Source of the DNA: Rhizobium sp. BT03
Lineage (GTDB): Bacteria; Pseudomonadota; Alphaproteobacteria; Rhizobiales; Rhizobiaceae
NCBI RefSeq assembly: GCF_030053155.1
Contig: NZ_CP125640.1
Location: 620,001-684,000, forward strand
Length of the DNA stretch: 64,000 bases
Direction of reading: 5' to 3'
Part shown: piece after piece, positions 6,883 to 18,088 of the stretch
How positions within the stretch are numbered: position 1 is the first letter of the stretch
How the letters are laid out: each line of letters starts with the position of its first letter
The notes under the pieces: generated by a model
Database searches by the model: none
Told to the model about the DNA's origin: nothing
What the model saw: only the letters and a program-made list of their open reading frames with translations
Program-made: the position numbers and the translations under genes

Positions 6883-8328
6883 TCAAGCGTTCAGCACGCG
6901 GCCATAGGCATCCAGCACCGCTTCCTTCATCGTCTCGGAGACCGTCGGATGCGGGAAGATGGTGTGCATCAGCTCTTCCTCGGTCGTCTCGAGGTTCATC
7001 GCCACGACGAAGCCCTGGATGAGCTCTGTAACTTCGGCGCCGACCATGTGGGCGCCGAGCAGTTCGCCGGTCTTCTTATCGAAGATCACCTTGACCATGC
7101 CCTGGTCTTCGCCGAGCGCGATCGCCTTGCCGTTGGCGGCGAAGGAGAAGCGGCCGACGCGGATGTCGCGGCCCAGCTCCTTGGCCTTGGCTTCGGTGAT
7201 GCCGACGGAAGCGACCTGCGGGTTGCAATAGGTGCAGCCCGGGACCTTGCCCTTGTCGGTCGGATGAACGTTCGGCAGGCCGGCGATCTTCTCGACGCAG
7301 ACCACACCCTCATGCTCGGCCTTGTGGGCCAGCATCGGCGGACCGGCGACATCGCCGATCGCATAGATGCCGACGACATTGGTCTTGCCGTAGCCGTCGG
7401 CAACGACGCAGCCGCGGTCGGTCTTGATGCCGAGCGCTTCGAGGCCGAGATTTTCGATGTTGCCCTGAACGCCAACGGCGGAGATCATCCGATCGGCGGT
7501 GATCTGCTGCACCTTGCCATCTGCCGTCTCGACATGGGCGGTGATGCTGCCCGCACCCTTCTCGACCTTCGTGACCTTGGCGCTGGTGAAGATCTTGAGG
7601 CCGCGCTTTTCCAGCTGCTTGCGGGCGATGGCGGTGATTTCGGCGTCCTCGACCGGCATGATCGTCGGCATGACTTCAACGACCGTGACGTCGACGCCCA
7701 TCGAGCGGTAGAAGCTGGCGAATTCGATGCCGATCGCGCCCGAGCCCATGACGATCAGCGACTTCGGCAGCGCATCCGGCTTCAGCGCCTCGAAATAGGT
7801 CCAGATCAGCTTGCCATCAGGCTCGATGCCGGGCAGCGCGCGCGGGCGGGCGCCGGTCGCGATGATGATGTGCTTGGCACTATAGGTGCCCTCGCCCTTG
7901 ACGTTTTTCGGCAGCGGATGCTGCGGCTCGACCACAGGCTTCGAGGACTTGCCGACGACGATCTCGCCGGGCTTTGAAAGCTTCGCCTCACCCCAGATGA
8001 TGTCGATCTTGTTCTTCTTCATCAGGAAGCCGACGCCGGCATTCAGGCGGGCGGAAACGGCGCGTGAGCGGCCGACGACGGCCTTGGCATCCGGCTTGAC
8101 CGAGCCTTCGAGAACGAGGCCGAAATCCTTGAAATGATTGGCATGGTCGAGCACCTCGGCCGAACGCAGCAGCGCCTTTGTGGGGATGCAGCCCCAGTTC
8201 AGGCAGATGCCGCCCATATGCTCGCGCTCGACGATCGCGGTCTTGAGCCCGAGCTGGCTGGCGCGAATGGCGGCGACATAGCCGCCCGGGCCCGAGCCGA
8301 TGATGATGACGTCGTAGGATTCAGCCAT
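6883..8328 (-). CDS. lpdA: Dihydrolipoyl dehydrogenase (E3)
   Basis: A 481-residue FAD/NAD disulfide oxidoreductase that reoxidises dihydrolipoyl groups of the pyruvate and related dehydrogenase complexes. Features in order are the FAD-binding GSGPGGY at the N-terminus, the redox disulfide ICLNWGCIPTK, the NAD-binding GSGAIGIEFASF, and the C-terminal HPTVSE with its catalytic His-Glu. ATG 8328 (MAESYD) is chosen over an upstream frame because it matches the family start and has GGCAGGAC upstream. Its position downstream of pdhABC argues for a PDH-dedicated E3. Confidence 0.95.
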   Translation of the reverse strand: MAESYDVIIIGSGPGGYVAAIRASQLGLKTAIVEREHMGGICLNWGCIPTKALLRSAEVLDHANHFKDFGLVLEGSVKPDAKAVVGRSRAVSARLNAGVGFLMKKNKIDIIWGEAKLSKPGEIVVGKSSKPVVEPQHPLPKNVKGEGTYSAKHIIIATGARPRALPGIEPDGKLIWTYFEALKPDALPKSLIVMGSGAIGIEFASFYRSMGVDVTVVEVMPTIMPVEDAEITAIARKQLEKRGLKIFTSAKVTKVEKGAGSITAHVETADGKVQQITADRMISAVGVQGNIENLGLEALGIKTDRGCVVADGYGKTNVVGIYAIGDVAGPPMLAHKAEHEGVVCVEKIAGLPNVHPTDKGKVPGCTYCNPQVASVGITEAKAKELGRDIRVGRFSFAANGKAIALGEDQGMVKVIFDKKTGELLGAHMVGAEVTELIQGFVVAMNLETTEEELMHTIFPHPTVSETMKEAVLDAYGRVLNA

Positions 8329-8345
8329 GTGTGTCCTGCCCTTTG

Positions 8346-8927
8346 TTACGCTGCGCTGCGGGTCATGAGCACCCACGCGTGGCTCTTGCTGTTGTCGAAG
8401 AGCGGCACGGCATCGGCGCGCGCAGCCTCCAGGAATCCGTTTCTTCCATAAAGCGACAGAGCCGCCTCGTTATCACTTGCGGTAATGAGACTGACGGGGC
8501 GGCGATCGGCCCTGTCGATCTGATCCTCCAGCAGTCTGCGTCCGATGCCGATGCCGCGCAGGTGGCGATAGACGCCGAGACTGCCGATGAACCAGCTTCC
8601 CACAACCGTTTTCTGCAAGGCGAGCATCGGCGCGGTCGCCGGGATCGTCGCCTCGATATCACCTATGCCGTCCTCCAGCGCATGGCCGATCGCCACACCG
8701 GCGACCTCGCCATAAGCCTCGGCGATGACCGCATCCCGCCAGCCGCCAACGGCCTCCTCCTCACCCATCTTCAGCCGCCCCCGCTCCAAGGGCGTGTCGC
8801 TGACGCCATTCGCCACATCGGCAAACCAGAGCCAGGAGGCAAACCCATGCGATGCGATATCCGCCAGGATCGCCAGCTCCGAGGCATCCCGCCGTGAGGC
8901 CTGCCGCAGGGCGATGAAGGCGGTCAT
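8346..8927 (-). CDS. GNAT-family N-acetyltransferase
   Basis: A 193-residue GNAT fold protein. The acetyl-CoA-binding stretch is SLGVYRHLRGIGIGRRLLE (R/Q-x-x-G-x-G/A type), followed by ITASDNEAALSLYGRNGF. It starts 4 bp after the SGNH hydrolase stop and ends 17 bp before lpdA, so it is embedded in the pdh operon. Its substrate is unknown. Confidence 0.85.
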   Translation of the reverse strand: MTAFIALRQASRRDASELAILADIASHGFASWLWFADVANGVSDTPLERGRLKMGEEEAVGGWRDAVIAEAYGEVAGVAIGHALEDGIGDIEATIPATAPMLALQKTVVGSWFIGSLGVYRHLRGIGIGRRLLEDQIDRADRRPVSLITASDNEAALSLYGRNGFLEAARADAVPLFDNSKSHAWVLMTRSAA

Positions 8928-8931
8928 ATCC

Positions 8932-9573
8932 TCAGATCCCCAGCATCATCCGCACGATCGATTCCAGCCCGCGACCGAGCGAACGCGTATTCTCCGCATC
9001 GAGGTGAATGCCGTCGATCGGCGTGGTCCTGGCGACGGAGTTGCCGTCGAAGAAACCGCAGCCGAGTTCGTCGGCAAGATCACGATAAAGCGTTGCAAGC
9101 TTTGCCGATTCCTCGATGCCGCCGGGAAAGGAGGCGGCGAAGGGCACATTGCCGGTCGCGCAGATCGCCGGCGGCGCCACGATCAGGATCTCCGGCCCGT
9201 CGAATTCGAAGGGCCAGGCGTGGTTGCGGATCAGCCGCACGAGGCGGCTGATGCCTTGGCAGGCGGCAAAGGCCGAACCGGCCACGACCGGCTTCATGTC
9301 GTTGGTCCCGAGCAGAAGGATGACGAGGTCGAGCGGCGCATGCGTCTGCAGGATCGTCGGCAGAACGCGCGCGCCGTTGCGGTCGCAATCGGCGAGGTGG
9401 TCGTCGAAGGCGGTCGTGCGACCGTTCAGCCCTTCGGCGATGACGCGCGCCTCGCTGCCGAGCGCTGCCTGAAGCACGCTCGGCCAGCGATTCTTGTACT
9501 CATGACGACCGATCGTCTCGGCGTCATAACCCCAGGTCAGCGAGTCGCCATAGCAAAGAACGGTCTTGGTCAT
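8932..9573 (-). CDS. SGNH/GDSL-family hydrolase (arylesterase-like)
   Basis: A 213-residue SGNH hydrolase. Block I is CYGDSLTWGYD (nucleophile Ser about residue 10), the Asn block is LLLGTNDMK, and block V is DGIHLD (catalytic Asp and His). The early Trp after GDSLT resembles the arylesterase/acyltransferase group found in rhizobia and mycobacteria. ATG 9573 (MTKTVL) is chosen because the nucleophile motif then falls at the usual distance. It lies between pdhC and lpdA; a link to PDH is only positional. Confidence 0.88.
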   Translation of the reverse strand: MTKTVLCYGDSLTWGYDAETIGRHEYKNRWPSVLQAALGSEARVIAEGLNGRTTAFDDHLADCDRNGARVLPTILQTHAPLDLVILLLGTNDMKPVVAGSAFAACQGISRLVRLIRNHAWPFEFDGPEILIVAPPAICATGNVPFAASFPGGIEESAKLATLYRDLADELGCGFFDGNSVARTTPIDGIHLDAENTRSLGRGLESIVRMMLGI

Positions 9574-9592
9574 TTCCGCCTCCGCCCAGCGA

Positions 9593-10951
9593 TCAGACAA
9601 GCATGCCCATCGGGTTTTCGATGTAGCCCTTGAAGGCCTGGAGCAGCTCGGCGCCGAGCGCGCCGTCAACGCAGCGATGGTCGGTCGACAACGTGACGGA
9701 CATCACGGTGGCGATCGCCATTTCGCCGCCCTTGACAACGACCCGCTGTTCGCCGGCGCCGACGGCGAGGATCGTCGCATGCGGCGGGTTGACGACGGCT
9801 GCGAAGTTCTTCACGCCCATCATGCCCATGTTCGAGACCGAGCTGGTGCCGCCCTGATATTCCTCGGGCTTCAGCTTGCGGTCCTTGGCCCGCTTACCGA
9901 GATCGCGCATCTCGTTGGAGATGACAGACAGCGTCTTCTGCTCGGCCTTGCGGATGATCGGGGTGATCAGGCCGCCGGGGATCGAGACGGCGACGCCGAC
10001 ATCGGCGTGCTTGTGCTTGACCATGTTGCTATCGGTCCACGACACGTTGGCGTCGGGAACATCGCGCAGCGCCAGCGCCATGGCTTTGATGACCATGTCG
10101 TTGACCGAGAGCTTGTAGGCCGGAGCGTTGTCCTTGCGGGGAGCCGCATCGTTCAGCTGGGCGCGCAGCGCCATCAGCGCATCGAGCTCGCAATCGACGC
10201 TGACGTAGAAATGCGGGATCGTCTGCTTGGATTCGACCAGGCGCCGGGCGATCGTCTTGCGCATGCCGTCATGCGGCACGAGCTCGTAAGAACCCGGTTC
10301 GAAGAGCTTGAGCACGGCTTCCTCGGAAGCGCCCTTCGGCACTGCGGCGGCCGGAGCCGGAGCTGCGGCAGCCTGCGGAGCAGCAGCGGCCGGTGCGGCG
10401 GCAGCCTTGGCGCCACCGCCGGCAACGGCGGCTTCGACATCGCTCTTGACGACGCGGCCATGCGGGCCGGAGCCTGCGACCGCCGCAAGGTCGATGCCGG
10501 CTTCCTTGGCGAGCCTGCGGGCGAGCGGCGAAGAGAAGGTGCGGTTGCCGCTTGACGAAACCGCCGCGGGTGCGGCGGCAGGCGCCGGTGCAGCAGCCGG
10601 AGCGGGCTCAGCCTTCGCCGGTGCAGCCTCAGCCTTCGGCGCGGGTGCGGCTTCAGCCTTGGCCGGAGCGGCGGAACCGGCGCCGCTTGCGGCGGCGGCG
10701 ACATCCTCGCCATCGGCGGCGAGAACGGCGATCAGCGCGTTGACCTTGACGCCTTCGGTGCCGGCCGGAACGACGAGCTTGGCGACCGTGCCTTCATCGA
10801 CTGCTTCGACTTCCATCGTTGCCTTGTCGGTCTCGATCTCGGCGATCACATCGCCAGACTTGACCGGGTCGCCTTCCTTGACCAGCCACTTGGCCAGATT
10901 GCCTTCTTCCATGGTCGGAGAGAGGGCGGGCATCGTGATATTGATCGGCAT
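9593..10951 (-). CDS. pdhC: Dihydrolipoamide acetyltransferase (PDH E2)
   Basis: A 452-residue E2 core of pyruvate dehydrogenase. An N-terminal lipoyl domain carries the lipoyl lysine in [14 protein letters not shown] long Ala/Pro/Lys-rich swinging linker (about residues 80-150) follows, then the peripheral-subunit-binding domain ([12 protein letters not shown], about residues 150-185), another Ala-rich linker, and the catalytic domain ending in [14 protein letters not shown] with its active-site His and Asp. It lies 15 bp downstream of pdhB in the pdhABC operon. Confidence 0.97.
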   Translation of the reverse strand: MPINITMPALSPTMEEGNLAKWLVKEGDPVKSGDVIAEIETDKATMEVEAVDEGTVAKLVVPAGTEGVKVNALIAVLAADGEDVAAAASGAGSAAPAKAEAAPAPKAEAAPAKAEPAPAAAPAPAAAPAAVSSSGNRTFSSPLARRLAKEAGIDLAAVAGSGPHGRVVKSDVEAAVAGGGAKAAAAPAAAAPQAAAAPAPAAAVPKGASEEAVLKLFEPGSYELVPHDGMRKTIARRLVESKQTIPHFYVSVDCELDALMALRAQLNDAAPRKDNAPAYKLSVNDMVIKAMALALRDVPDANVSWTDSNMVKHKHADVGVAVSIPGGLITPIIRKAEQKTLSVISNEMRDLGKRAKDRKLKPEEYQGGTSSVSNMGMMGVKNFAAVVNPPHATILAVGAGEQRVVVKGGEMAIATVMSVTLSTDHRCVDGALGAELLQAFKGYIENPMGMLV

Positions 10952-10966
10952 CGAAATACCCTCCCC

Positions 10967-12352
10967 TTATTTGTAGCAAACAGCCTTCACCGCATCGACG
11001 ACTTCGCCGACGTTCGGAAGCGCCAGCTTTTCGAGATTGGCGGCGTAAGGCATCGGCACGTCCTTGCCCGCAATCGTCAGGATCGGCGCATCGAGATAGT
11101 CGAAGGCCTGCTGCATGACGCGGGTGGCGATTTCGGTGCCGACCGACGACTGCGGGTAACCTTCCTCGACGGTGACCAGACGGCCGGTCTTCTTGACCGA
11201 TTCGATGATCGTCGGCAGATCCATCGGGCGGATGGTGCGAAGGTCGATCAGCTCGACATCGATGCCGATCTTTTCGAGTTCGGCGGCGGCCTTCGTCGCA
11301 TAGGTCATGCCGATGCCGAAGGAGACGACCGTGACATCCTTACCCGGACGGTGGATGCGGGCCTTGCCGATCGGCAGCACGAAATTGTCGAGCTTCGGCA
11401 CGTCGAAGTGCTGGCCGTAGAGAATTTCGTTTTCGAGGAAGATCACCGGATTCGGATCGCGGATCGCAGCCTTCAGCAGGCCCTTGGCGTCGGATGCCGT
11501 GTAGGGCATGACGACCTTCAGGCCGGGGATCGCGCTGTACCAGGCGGCGTAATCCTGGCTGTGCTGGGCGCCGACGCGGGCGGCCGCACCGTTCGGGCCG
11601 CGGAAGACGATCGGCGCGCCCATCTGGCCGCCGGACATATAGAGCGTCTTGGCGGCCGAGTTGATGATGTGGTCGATCGCCTGCATGGCGAAGTTGAAGG
11701 TCATGAATTCGACGATCGGGCGAAGGCCGGCCATGGCGGCGCCGACGCCGACACCGGCGAAGCCGTGTTCGGTGATCGGCGTATCGATGACGCGGCGGGG
11801 GCCGAATTCCTGCAGCAACCCTTGAGTGACCTTGTAGGCGCCCTGATATTCGGCGACTTCCTCGCCCATGACGAAGACGTCGTCGCTGGCGCGCATTTCT
11901 TCGGCCATGGCGTCGCGGAGCGCTTCGCGCACGGTCATCGACACCATTTCGGTGCCGGCGGGGATTTCCGGGTCGTTCGGAACGGCAGCCTTCGGCTCGG
12001 CGGGAACGGGAGCGGCAGCCGAACCGCTGTTGGTCGGCTTTTCCTCCTGAGCAGCGACCGGAGCCGGCTGAGCAGCAGCAGGAGCGGCAGAAATCGCGTC
12101 GGCCGATTCGCCGTCCTGCAGCAGCACGGCAATCTTGGTGTTGACCTTGACGCCTTCGGTGCCGGCATCGACCAGCAGCTTGCCGATGACGCCTTCGTCG
12201 ACGGCTTCGACTTCCATCGTCGCCTTGTCGGTTTCGATTTCGGCAATGACGTCGCCTGAAGTGACCTTGTCACCTTCCTGCTTCAGCCATTTGGACAGCG
12301 TGCCTTCTTCCATCGTCGGAGAGAGGGCGGGCATGAGGATATCGATAGGCAT
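10967..12352 (-). CDS. pdhB: Pyruvate dehydrogenase E1 beta with N-terminal lipoyl domain
   Basis: 461 residues. The protein begins with a full lipoyl domain ([17 protein letters not shown]; lipoyl lysine in [12 protein letters not shown]), then a Pro/Ala linker, then the E1-beta transketolase-like domain from about residue 140 ([15 protein letters not shown]...). E1-beta with its own lipoyl domain is a known alphaproteobacterial arrangement and explains the extra length over the usual 330 residues. Start 12352 is set by the lipoyl-domain start. It pairs with pdhA 16 bp upstream. Confidence 0.96.
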   Translation of the reverse strand: MPIDILMPALSPTMEEGTLSKWLKQEGDKVTSGDVIAEIETDKATMEVEAVDEGVIGKLLVDAGTEGVKVNTKIAVLLQDGESADAISAAPAAAQPAPVAAQEEKPTNSGSAAAPVPAEPKAAVPNDPEIPAGTEMVSMTVREALRDAMAEEMRASDDVFVMGEEVAEYQGAYKVTQGLLQEFGPRRVIDTPITEHGFAGVGVGAAMAGLRPIVEFMTFNFAMQAIDHIINSAAKTLYMSGGQMGAPIVFRGPNGAAARVGAQHSQDYAAWYSAIPGLKVVMPYTASDAKGLLKAAIRDPNPVIFLENEILYGQHFDVPKLDNFVLPIGKARIHRPGKDVTVVSFGIGMTYATKAAAELEKIGIDVELIDLRTIRPMDLPTIIESVKKTGRLVTVEEGYPQSSVGTEIATRVMQQAFDYLDAPILTIAGKDVPMPYAANLEKLALPNVGEVVDAVKAVCYK

Positions 12353-12368
12353 GGGTTCCCTCCCCCGA

Positions 12369-13415
12369 TTAGAGCAGAATGTCGGTGTAGAGCTCGGATG
12401 CATCCGGCTCCGGATCGGCCTGGGCGAAATCGGCGCTGTCGGCGACGATGTCGCGGACATCCTTGTCGATCGCCTTCAGATCGTCTTCGGAGGCCCAGCC
12501 CTTTTCGATGAGGCGTGCCTTCACCTGCTCGATCGGATCCTGCTCGGAGCGCATCTTCTGCACTTCTTCCTTCGAGCGATATTTCGCCGGATCCGACATG
12601 GAGTGGCCGCGGTAACGATAGGTCAGCATTTCGAGAATGATCGGGCCCTTGCCGGAGCGGCAATGTTCGAGCGCCTCGTCGGCGGCCGCCTTGACGGCGC
12701 GAACGTCCATGCCGTCGACCTGGATGCCGGGGATGCCGAAGCCGGAGCCGCGCAGCGAGTAGTTCGACTGCGCAGTGGCGCGGGCCGTCGAGGTGCCCAT
12801 GGCGTAGCGGTTGTTCTCGACGATATAGACGATCGGCAGCTTCCAGAGGGCCGCCATGTTGAAGCTCTCGTAGACCTGGCCCTGGTTGGCCGCGCCATCG
12901 CCGAAATAGGCGATCGAGACATTGCCGTTGCCGCGGTAATGGTTGGCAAAGGCAAGACCGGTTCCGAGCGAAACCTGGGCGCCGACGATGCCGTGGCCGC
13001 CGTAGAAATGCTTCTCTTTCGAGAACATGTGCATCGAGCCGCCCTTCCCGTGGGAATAGCCGCTGCGGCGGCCGGTCAGCTCGGCCATGACGCCGCGCGC
13101 TTCCATGCCGGTTGCCAGCATGTGGCCGTGGTCGCGATAGGCGGTGATGACCTGGTCACCTTCCTTCTGCGCCATCTGCATGCCGACGACGACAGCTTCC
13201 TGACCGATGTAGAGATGGCAGAAGCCGCCGATGAAGCCCATGCCGTAAAGCTGACCGGCCTTCTCCTCGAAGCGGCGGATCAGAAGCATCTCGCGATAGG
13301 CCTTGAGTTCCTCATCCCGATCGAAGTCGGCTACCGGGCCTCCATTCGATGCTTTGGCTGCTGGTTTTGCTGCAGTTTTGCGGCTGGAAACGGTCGCGGT
13401 CTTTCGCGGCGCCAT
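12369..13415 (-). CDS. pdhA: Pyruvate dehydrogenase E1 alpha
   Basis: A 348-residue thiamine-diphosphate enzyme subunit that decarboxylates pyruvate. The ThDP/Mg motif [15 protein letters not shown]...VENN is clear, and the phosphorylation-loop-like [16 protein letters not shown] is present. The first ~35 residues are a low-complexity Lys/Ala tail common in rhizobial PdhA. It is the first gene of pdhABC; a sigma70-like promoter lies just upstream. Confidence 0.96.
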   Translation of the reverse strand: MAPRKTATVSSRKTAAKPAAKASNGGPVADFDRDEELKAYREMLLIRRFEEKAGQLYGMGFIGGFCHLYIGQEAVVVGMQMAQKEGDQVITAYRDHGHMLATGMEARGVMAELTGRRSGYSHGKGGSMHMFSKEKHFYGGHGIVGAQVSLGTGLAFANHYRGNGNVSIAYFGDGAANQGQVYESFNMAALWKLPIVYIVENNRYAMGTSTARATAQSNYSLRGSGFGIPGIQVDGMDVRAVKAAADEALEHCRSGKGPIILEMLTYRYRGHSMSDPAKYRSKEEVQKMRSEQDPIEQVKARLIEKGWASEDDLKAIDKDVRDIVADSADFAQADPEPDASELYTDILL

Positions 13416-13455
13416 TCAACCCTCCCTATGGGTTTGTCGTTTCTCGATGGCGCGT

Positions 13456-13484
13456 ACCATAGGGAAGAAATATGACCACAGCAA
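13456..13484 (-). promoter_or_regulatory. Putative pdhA promoter
   Basis: Read on the minus strand: TTGCTG (13479-13484), a 17-bp spacer, and TATGGT (13456-13461), about 40 bp upstream of the pdhA ATG. The match is moderate and the spacing ideal. Confidence 0.4.
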
Positions 13485-13534
13485 TGCCATAATTGCATGG
13501 CTCGTATTCGACACTAAACTATTGGAAATACATA

Positions 13535-13570
13535 GAAAATTCCAATTAACCTAATTCCGGTTAATTGGAA
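13535..13570 (-). terminator. Rho-independent terminator of the ftsB-like gene
   Basis: TTCCAATTAACC (13540-13551) pairs perfectly with GGTTAATTGGAA (13559-13570) around a 7-nt loop. On the minus strand it is followed by a short T-run (ATTTTC). The 12-bp stem overlaps the stop codon of the ftsB-like gene. Confidence 0.75.
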
Positions 13571-13881
13571 TAATGGTTGAATATGACGATCTCGTCCGCG
13601 CGCGACATATTGAGCTGATAGCGCGCTTTTTCGTCCAGCATATCCTTGTCGAGCGAGCCATCACTCAGCAGCGCGACCTGATTTTCCAGATGTTCGCGCT
13701 TCGCCTTCAAGATCGCAAGCTCTTTTTCACGCGCGACGCGCTGATGCTCGAACGTCTCCGTTGCGCGCAGGCCGTAATCGCCGTGAATGCAATGATAGCC
13801 GAAATAGGAGAGGAAGGCGACCGTCATGGCCGGAATGACGAAGCGGCCGAATTTTCTCTTCTTATGATGCTTTGTCCACAT
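13561..13881 (-). CDS. Septum formation initiator (FtsB/DivIC) family protein
   Basis: A 106-residue bitopic protein with a short basic cytoplasmic N-terminus (MWTKHHKKRKFGR), one membrane segment (VIPAMTVAFLSYFGYHCI) and a coiled coil (REKELAILKAKREHLENQVALL). This is the layout of FtsB/DivIC, which links FtsQ and FtsL in the divisome. It sits between eno and pdhA, as is common in alphaproteobacteria. Length is normal. Confidence 0.88.
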   Translation of the reverse strand: MWTKHHKKRKFGRFVIPAMTVAFLSYFGYHCIHGDYGLRATETFEHQRVAREKELAILKAKREHLENQVALLSDGSLDKDMLDEKARYQLNMSRADEIVIFNHYSN

Positions 13882-13965
13882 ACACGCATGCTCTTGAACG
13901 CATTACCAATTCGTTCAGCATAACGCCCAGAGATTAACCGTTCGTTGACCGTAAAAACGGGCAAC

Positions 13966-13994
13966 AAAAAACCCGCGCCGGGAGGGGCGCGGGT
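13966..13994 (-). terminator. Rho-independent terminator of eno
   Basis: The stem CCCGCGCC/GGCGCGGG (13972-13979 with 13986-13993) is followed on the minus strand by a run of T residues. It sits 24 bp after the enolase stop. Confidence 0.85.
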
Positions 13995-14017
13995 CAAATT
14001 GTCGAAAGCAGATTCGA

Positions 14018-15316
<1,299 letters not shown>

Positions 15317-15433
15317 TCAATCGTTCGAAGCCTGTCATAATCGAAGGCGTGCAAATTACAATGGCGCATTGCGGCACCCTCGACCTGCATGTCCGATCGT
15401 CGCTATAGCACGAACATGTCAGGCTTTTGACTG

Positions 15434-16282
15434 TCAGCCCTTGGCGACGGCGTCGAAGGCCAGCAGCTTTTCCAGAAGCCGCGGCATGTCCTTGAGATAG
15501 ACCATGTTCGGGCCGTCGGACGGTGCGTTGTCGGGGTCCTGGTGGGTTTCGACGAAAACGCCGGCAATACCGGTCGCCACCGCTGCGCGCGCCAGCGTTT
15601 CCACGAATTCCCGCTGACCGCCGGAGGAATCGCCCTGCCCGCCCGGCTGCGCCACGGAATGGGTCGCATCGAAGACGACGGGCGCGCCCATCGATGCCAT
15701 GATCGGCAGTGAGCGCATGTCGGAAACCAAAGTATTGTAGCCGAAGGAGGCGCCGCGTTCGCAGAGCAGCACGTTCGGGTTGCCGCTGGCGTTGAGCTTC
15801 TTCAGCACGTTCTTCATGTCCCAAGGAGCAAGAAACTGGCCTTTCTTGACATTGACGGCGCGGCCGGTCTCGGCGGCGGCGATCAGAAGGTCGGTCTGGC
15901 GGCAGAGGAAGGCCGGGATCTGCAGGACATCGACCACCTTTGCCACTTCGGCGCATTGCTCGGCCGTGTGAACGTCGGTCAGGACGGGAAAGCCGAACTC
16001 CTTCTTCAGGTCGGCGAAGACTTCCATGCCCTTTTCAAGCCCGATGCCGCGCTCGGCCGAGAGCGAGGTGCGGTTCGCCTTGTCGAAGGAACTCTTGTAG
16101 ACGAGGCCGATTCCGAGCTTGGCACAGAGCTCTTTCAGCGTGCCGGCAACCATGAAGGCATGGTCGCGGCTCTCCATCTGGCAAGGGCCGGCAATCAGCG
16201 ACAGGCGGCCGCTATTGGAAAAGGTGACCTGGCCTGCGCCCTCGCCGATCCTGACTTCCGAATTCGTATCAGTGCTCATCAT
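15434..16282 (-). CDS. kdsA: 3-deoxy-8-phosphooctulonate synthase (KDO8P synthase)
   Basis: 282 residues. It condenses phosphoenolpyruvate with arabinose 5-phosphate to make KDO-8-phosphate for the lipopolysaccharide core. Motifs are [38 protein letters not shown] and [11 protein letters not shown]. The cysteine in AGPC marks the metal-dependent class, as opposed to the metal-independent E. coli type. Its start overlaps the stop of the upstream VOC gene (ATGA), giving a two-gene operon. Confidence 0.95.
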   Translation of the reverse strand: MMSTDTNSEVRIGEGAGQVTFSNSGRLSLIAGPCQMESRDHAFMVAGTLKELCAKLGIGLVYKSSFDKANRTSLSAERGIGLEKGMEVFADLKKEFGFPVLTDVHTAEQCAEVAKVVDVLQIPAFLCRQTDLLIAAAETGRAVNVKKGQFLAPWDMKNVLKKLNASGNPNVLLCERGASFGYNTLVSDMRSLPIMASMGAPVVFDATHSVAQPGGQGDSSGGQREFVETLARAAVATGIAGVFVETHQDPDNAPSDGPNMVYLKDMPRLLEKLLAFDAVAKG

Positions 16283-17172
16283 CTTTCCTCGAAGGCGAAA
16301 AGCGTGCCTTGCCCGGGCGCCGGCTTCACCAAAATGCGGTTGTTCTTGCGCGTGTATGTCACTCCGTTAGCAGCCAAATGCGCTTCTGTCACGGCAAGAT
16401 CGGCAACAGTGAAGAGGATCGCCCGGCCGCGCAGACCGCGATCGGCGGATGAGACGGCGGCCTCGAAATAGGCCTCCAGTCCTTCCGATGTCATCAGGCT
16501 GATTTTCGCATTCGGCGCCGCGATATTGACCCCGAAACCGGTTTTCTCGACGGCCGATTGCGCCATGGCAAGGCTGACGAAGCCGGCGAAGGCGGCGGCA
16601 TCGGGCGCGCTGAGCGCGATCTCGGCAATGCCGGTCACGCCATTGGCGTGTGTCTCCAGCGCGCCGCGGTCGGCCGGCAATGGATTGATGCGCTGGCAGG
16701 TGAAGAGAAAGAAATCGGGTGCCCGCAGATCGCCCGCAAAGGCCAGTTTGAAGCTGCCGACGCTTTCAGAACCATCCGGCATTTTCATCGGCCGGCTGAA
16801 CTCCAGCATCTCGCCGGCGCTCGATCCGCCTGAAATGAAGCTTTGATGGTCGATGCCGGCATCTTCAGTGCCGAAAACCACCGCCGAAAGCCCCTCATCG
16901 CCGCAGCGGAAGCGGAAAGCGCGGTTGCGGGCGGTGAAGACATTGCCTTGCCGCGCCGATGCCTCGCTCTCCTCGACGCTCGCGATACCGAGCGGCTCCA
17001 GATAGGTCTTGTCGGCAAAGAAGACGCAGGCATTCTCCGTTCCGAAGGGATGGCGGGCGTCGGCGGCAACGGTGAAGCCGAGCTTGCCGAGCCTTTCGCG
17101 CGCCAGATCGATATTGACGACCGGCAGCACGACATGATCGAGCGGGTGCGGTTTGGCGGCATGCGTGTTCAT
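16279..17172 (-). CDS. VOC-superfamily (glyoxalase-like) protein
   Basis: 297 residues. The N-terminal part reads [25 protein letters not shown], typical of a glyoxalase/VOC module, and a second weaker repeat follows ([20 protein letters not shown]), so the protein is two-module. ATG 17172 is chosen because AGAAGGGG lies just upstream and the VOC motif starts about ten residues in. Function and substrate are unknown. It is co-translated with kdsA and divergent from lexA. Confidence 0.8.
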   Translation of the reverse strand: MNTHAAKPHPLDHVVLPVVNIDLARERLGKLGFTVAADARHPFGTENACVFFADKTYLEPLGIASVEESEASARQGNVFTARNRAFRFRCGDEGLSAVVFGTEDAGIDHQSFISGGSSAGEMLEFSRPMKMPDGSESVGSFKLAFAGDLRAPDFFLFTCQRINPLPADRGALETHANGVTGIAEIALSAPDAAAFAGFVSLAMAQSAVEKTGFGVNIAAPNAKISLMTSEGLEAYFEAAVSSADRGLRGRAILFTVADLAVTEAHLAANGVTYTRKNNRILVKPAPGQGTLFAFEER

Positions 17173-17307
17173 GATATCCCCTTCTGCAATCGCGAAGAGA
17201 TGTGCGACGGCGCTATCCTCAATGCAAGACATGGCGCCAATCCGGCGAATGAAAATAAAAATCTCAACGAGTTGGCGGCAAGTTTTACGGAAATTTAGCC
17301 ACTTGCG

Positions 17308-17349
17308 GAACACATATGGAACATATAGTGTCTGTTCTGGATTTGTTTC
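17308..17349 (+). promoter_or_regulatory. LexA (SOS) boxes upstream of lexA
   Basis: GAAC-ACATATG-GAAC at 17308-17322 is a perfect alphaproteobacterial SOS box (GAAC-N7-GAAC). A second imperfect half-match, GTTC-N7-GTTT, lies at 17334-17348, 21 bp before the start codon. This implies LexA autoregulation and possibly an effect on the divergent VOC-kdsA operon. Confidence 0.85.
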
Positions 17350-17368
17350 AATCAGGGGTCACACGCCG

Positions 17369-18088
17369 ATGCTCACGCGCAAACAACAGGAGCTTCTCCT
17401 TTTCATTCATGAGCGCATGAAGGAATCCGGCGTTCCACCGTCTTTCGACGAGATGAAGGATGCCCTGGATCTGGCCTCGAAATCCGGCATTCATCGCCTG
17501 ATCACGGCGCTTGAGGAACGCGGCTTCATTCGCCGCCTACCGAACCGCGCCCGGGCGCTCGAGGTCATCAAGCTTCCCGAAGCTTACAGCCCCAGCATCC
17601 AGCCCCGGCGCGGCTTTTCGCCGAGCGTCATCGAGGGCAGCCTCGGCAAGCCCCAGCCGGTCGCCGCCCCCGCACCGGTCAAACCCGCCGCCGACAACGG
17701 CAACTCGGTCTCGGTGCCGGTCATGGGCCGAATCGCTGCGGGCGTTCCGATCTCGGCGATCCAGAACAACACCCACGACATCGTCGTTCCCTCAGACATG
17801 CTCGGCTCCGGTGAACATTACGCGCTGGAGGTCAAGGGCGATTCGATGATCGACGCCGGCATCTTCGACGGCGACACGGTGATCATCCGCAACGGCAGCA
17901 CAGCAAGTCCCGGCGATATCGTCGTTGCCCTCGTCGACGACGAGGAAGCGACGCTGAAACGCTTCCGCCGCAAGGGCGCCTCGATCGCGCTTGAAGCGGC
18001 CAACCCGGCTTACGAGACCCGGATCTTCGGACCGGACCGCGTCAAGGTGCAGGGCAAGCTCGTCGGCCTCATTCGCCGCTATCATTGA
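17369..18088 (+). CDS. lexA: LexA repressor
   Basis: 239 residues. The N-terminal winged helix begins [17 protein letters not shown] and contains [11 protein letters not shown]. The C-terminal S24 latent peptidase has the Ala124-Gly125 cleavage site (RIAAGVP), catalytic Ser159 (KGDSMIDAG) and Lys197 (ATLKRF). The spacer between domains is longer than in E. coli, as is usual in rhizobia. ATG 17369 is set by homology to the family N-terminus. It represses SOS genes until RecA-triggered self-cleavage. The last 20 bp overlap the end of convergent comEC. Confidence 0.96.
   Translation: MLTRKQQELLLFIHERMKESGVPPSFDEMKDALDLASKSGIHRLITALEERGFIRRLPNRARALEVIKLPEAYSPSIQPRRGFSPSVIEGSLGKPQPVAAPAPVKPAADNGNSVSVPVMGRIAAGVPISAIQNNTHDIVVPSDMLGSGEHYALEVKGDSMIDAGIFDGDTVIIRNGSTASPGDIVVALVDDEEATLKRFRRKGASIALEAANPAYETRIFGPDRVKVQGKLVGLIRRYH

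Noticed and set aside
6949..7977. Long plus-strand frame opposite lpdA
   Set aside because: Antisense shadow of lpdA with Asp/Ala/Gly-rich sequence typical of such frames.
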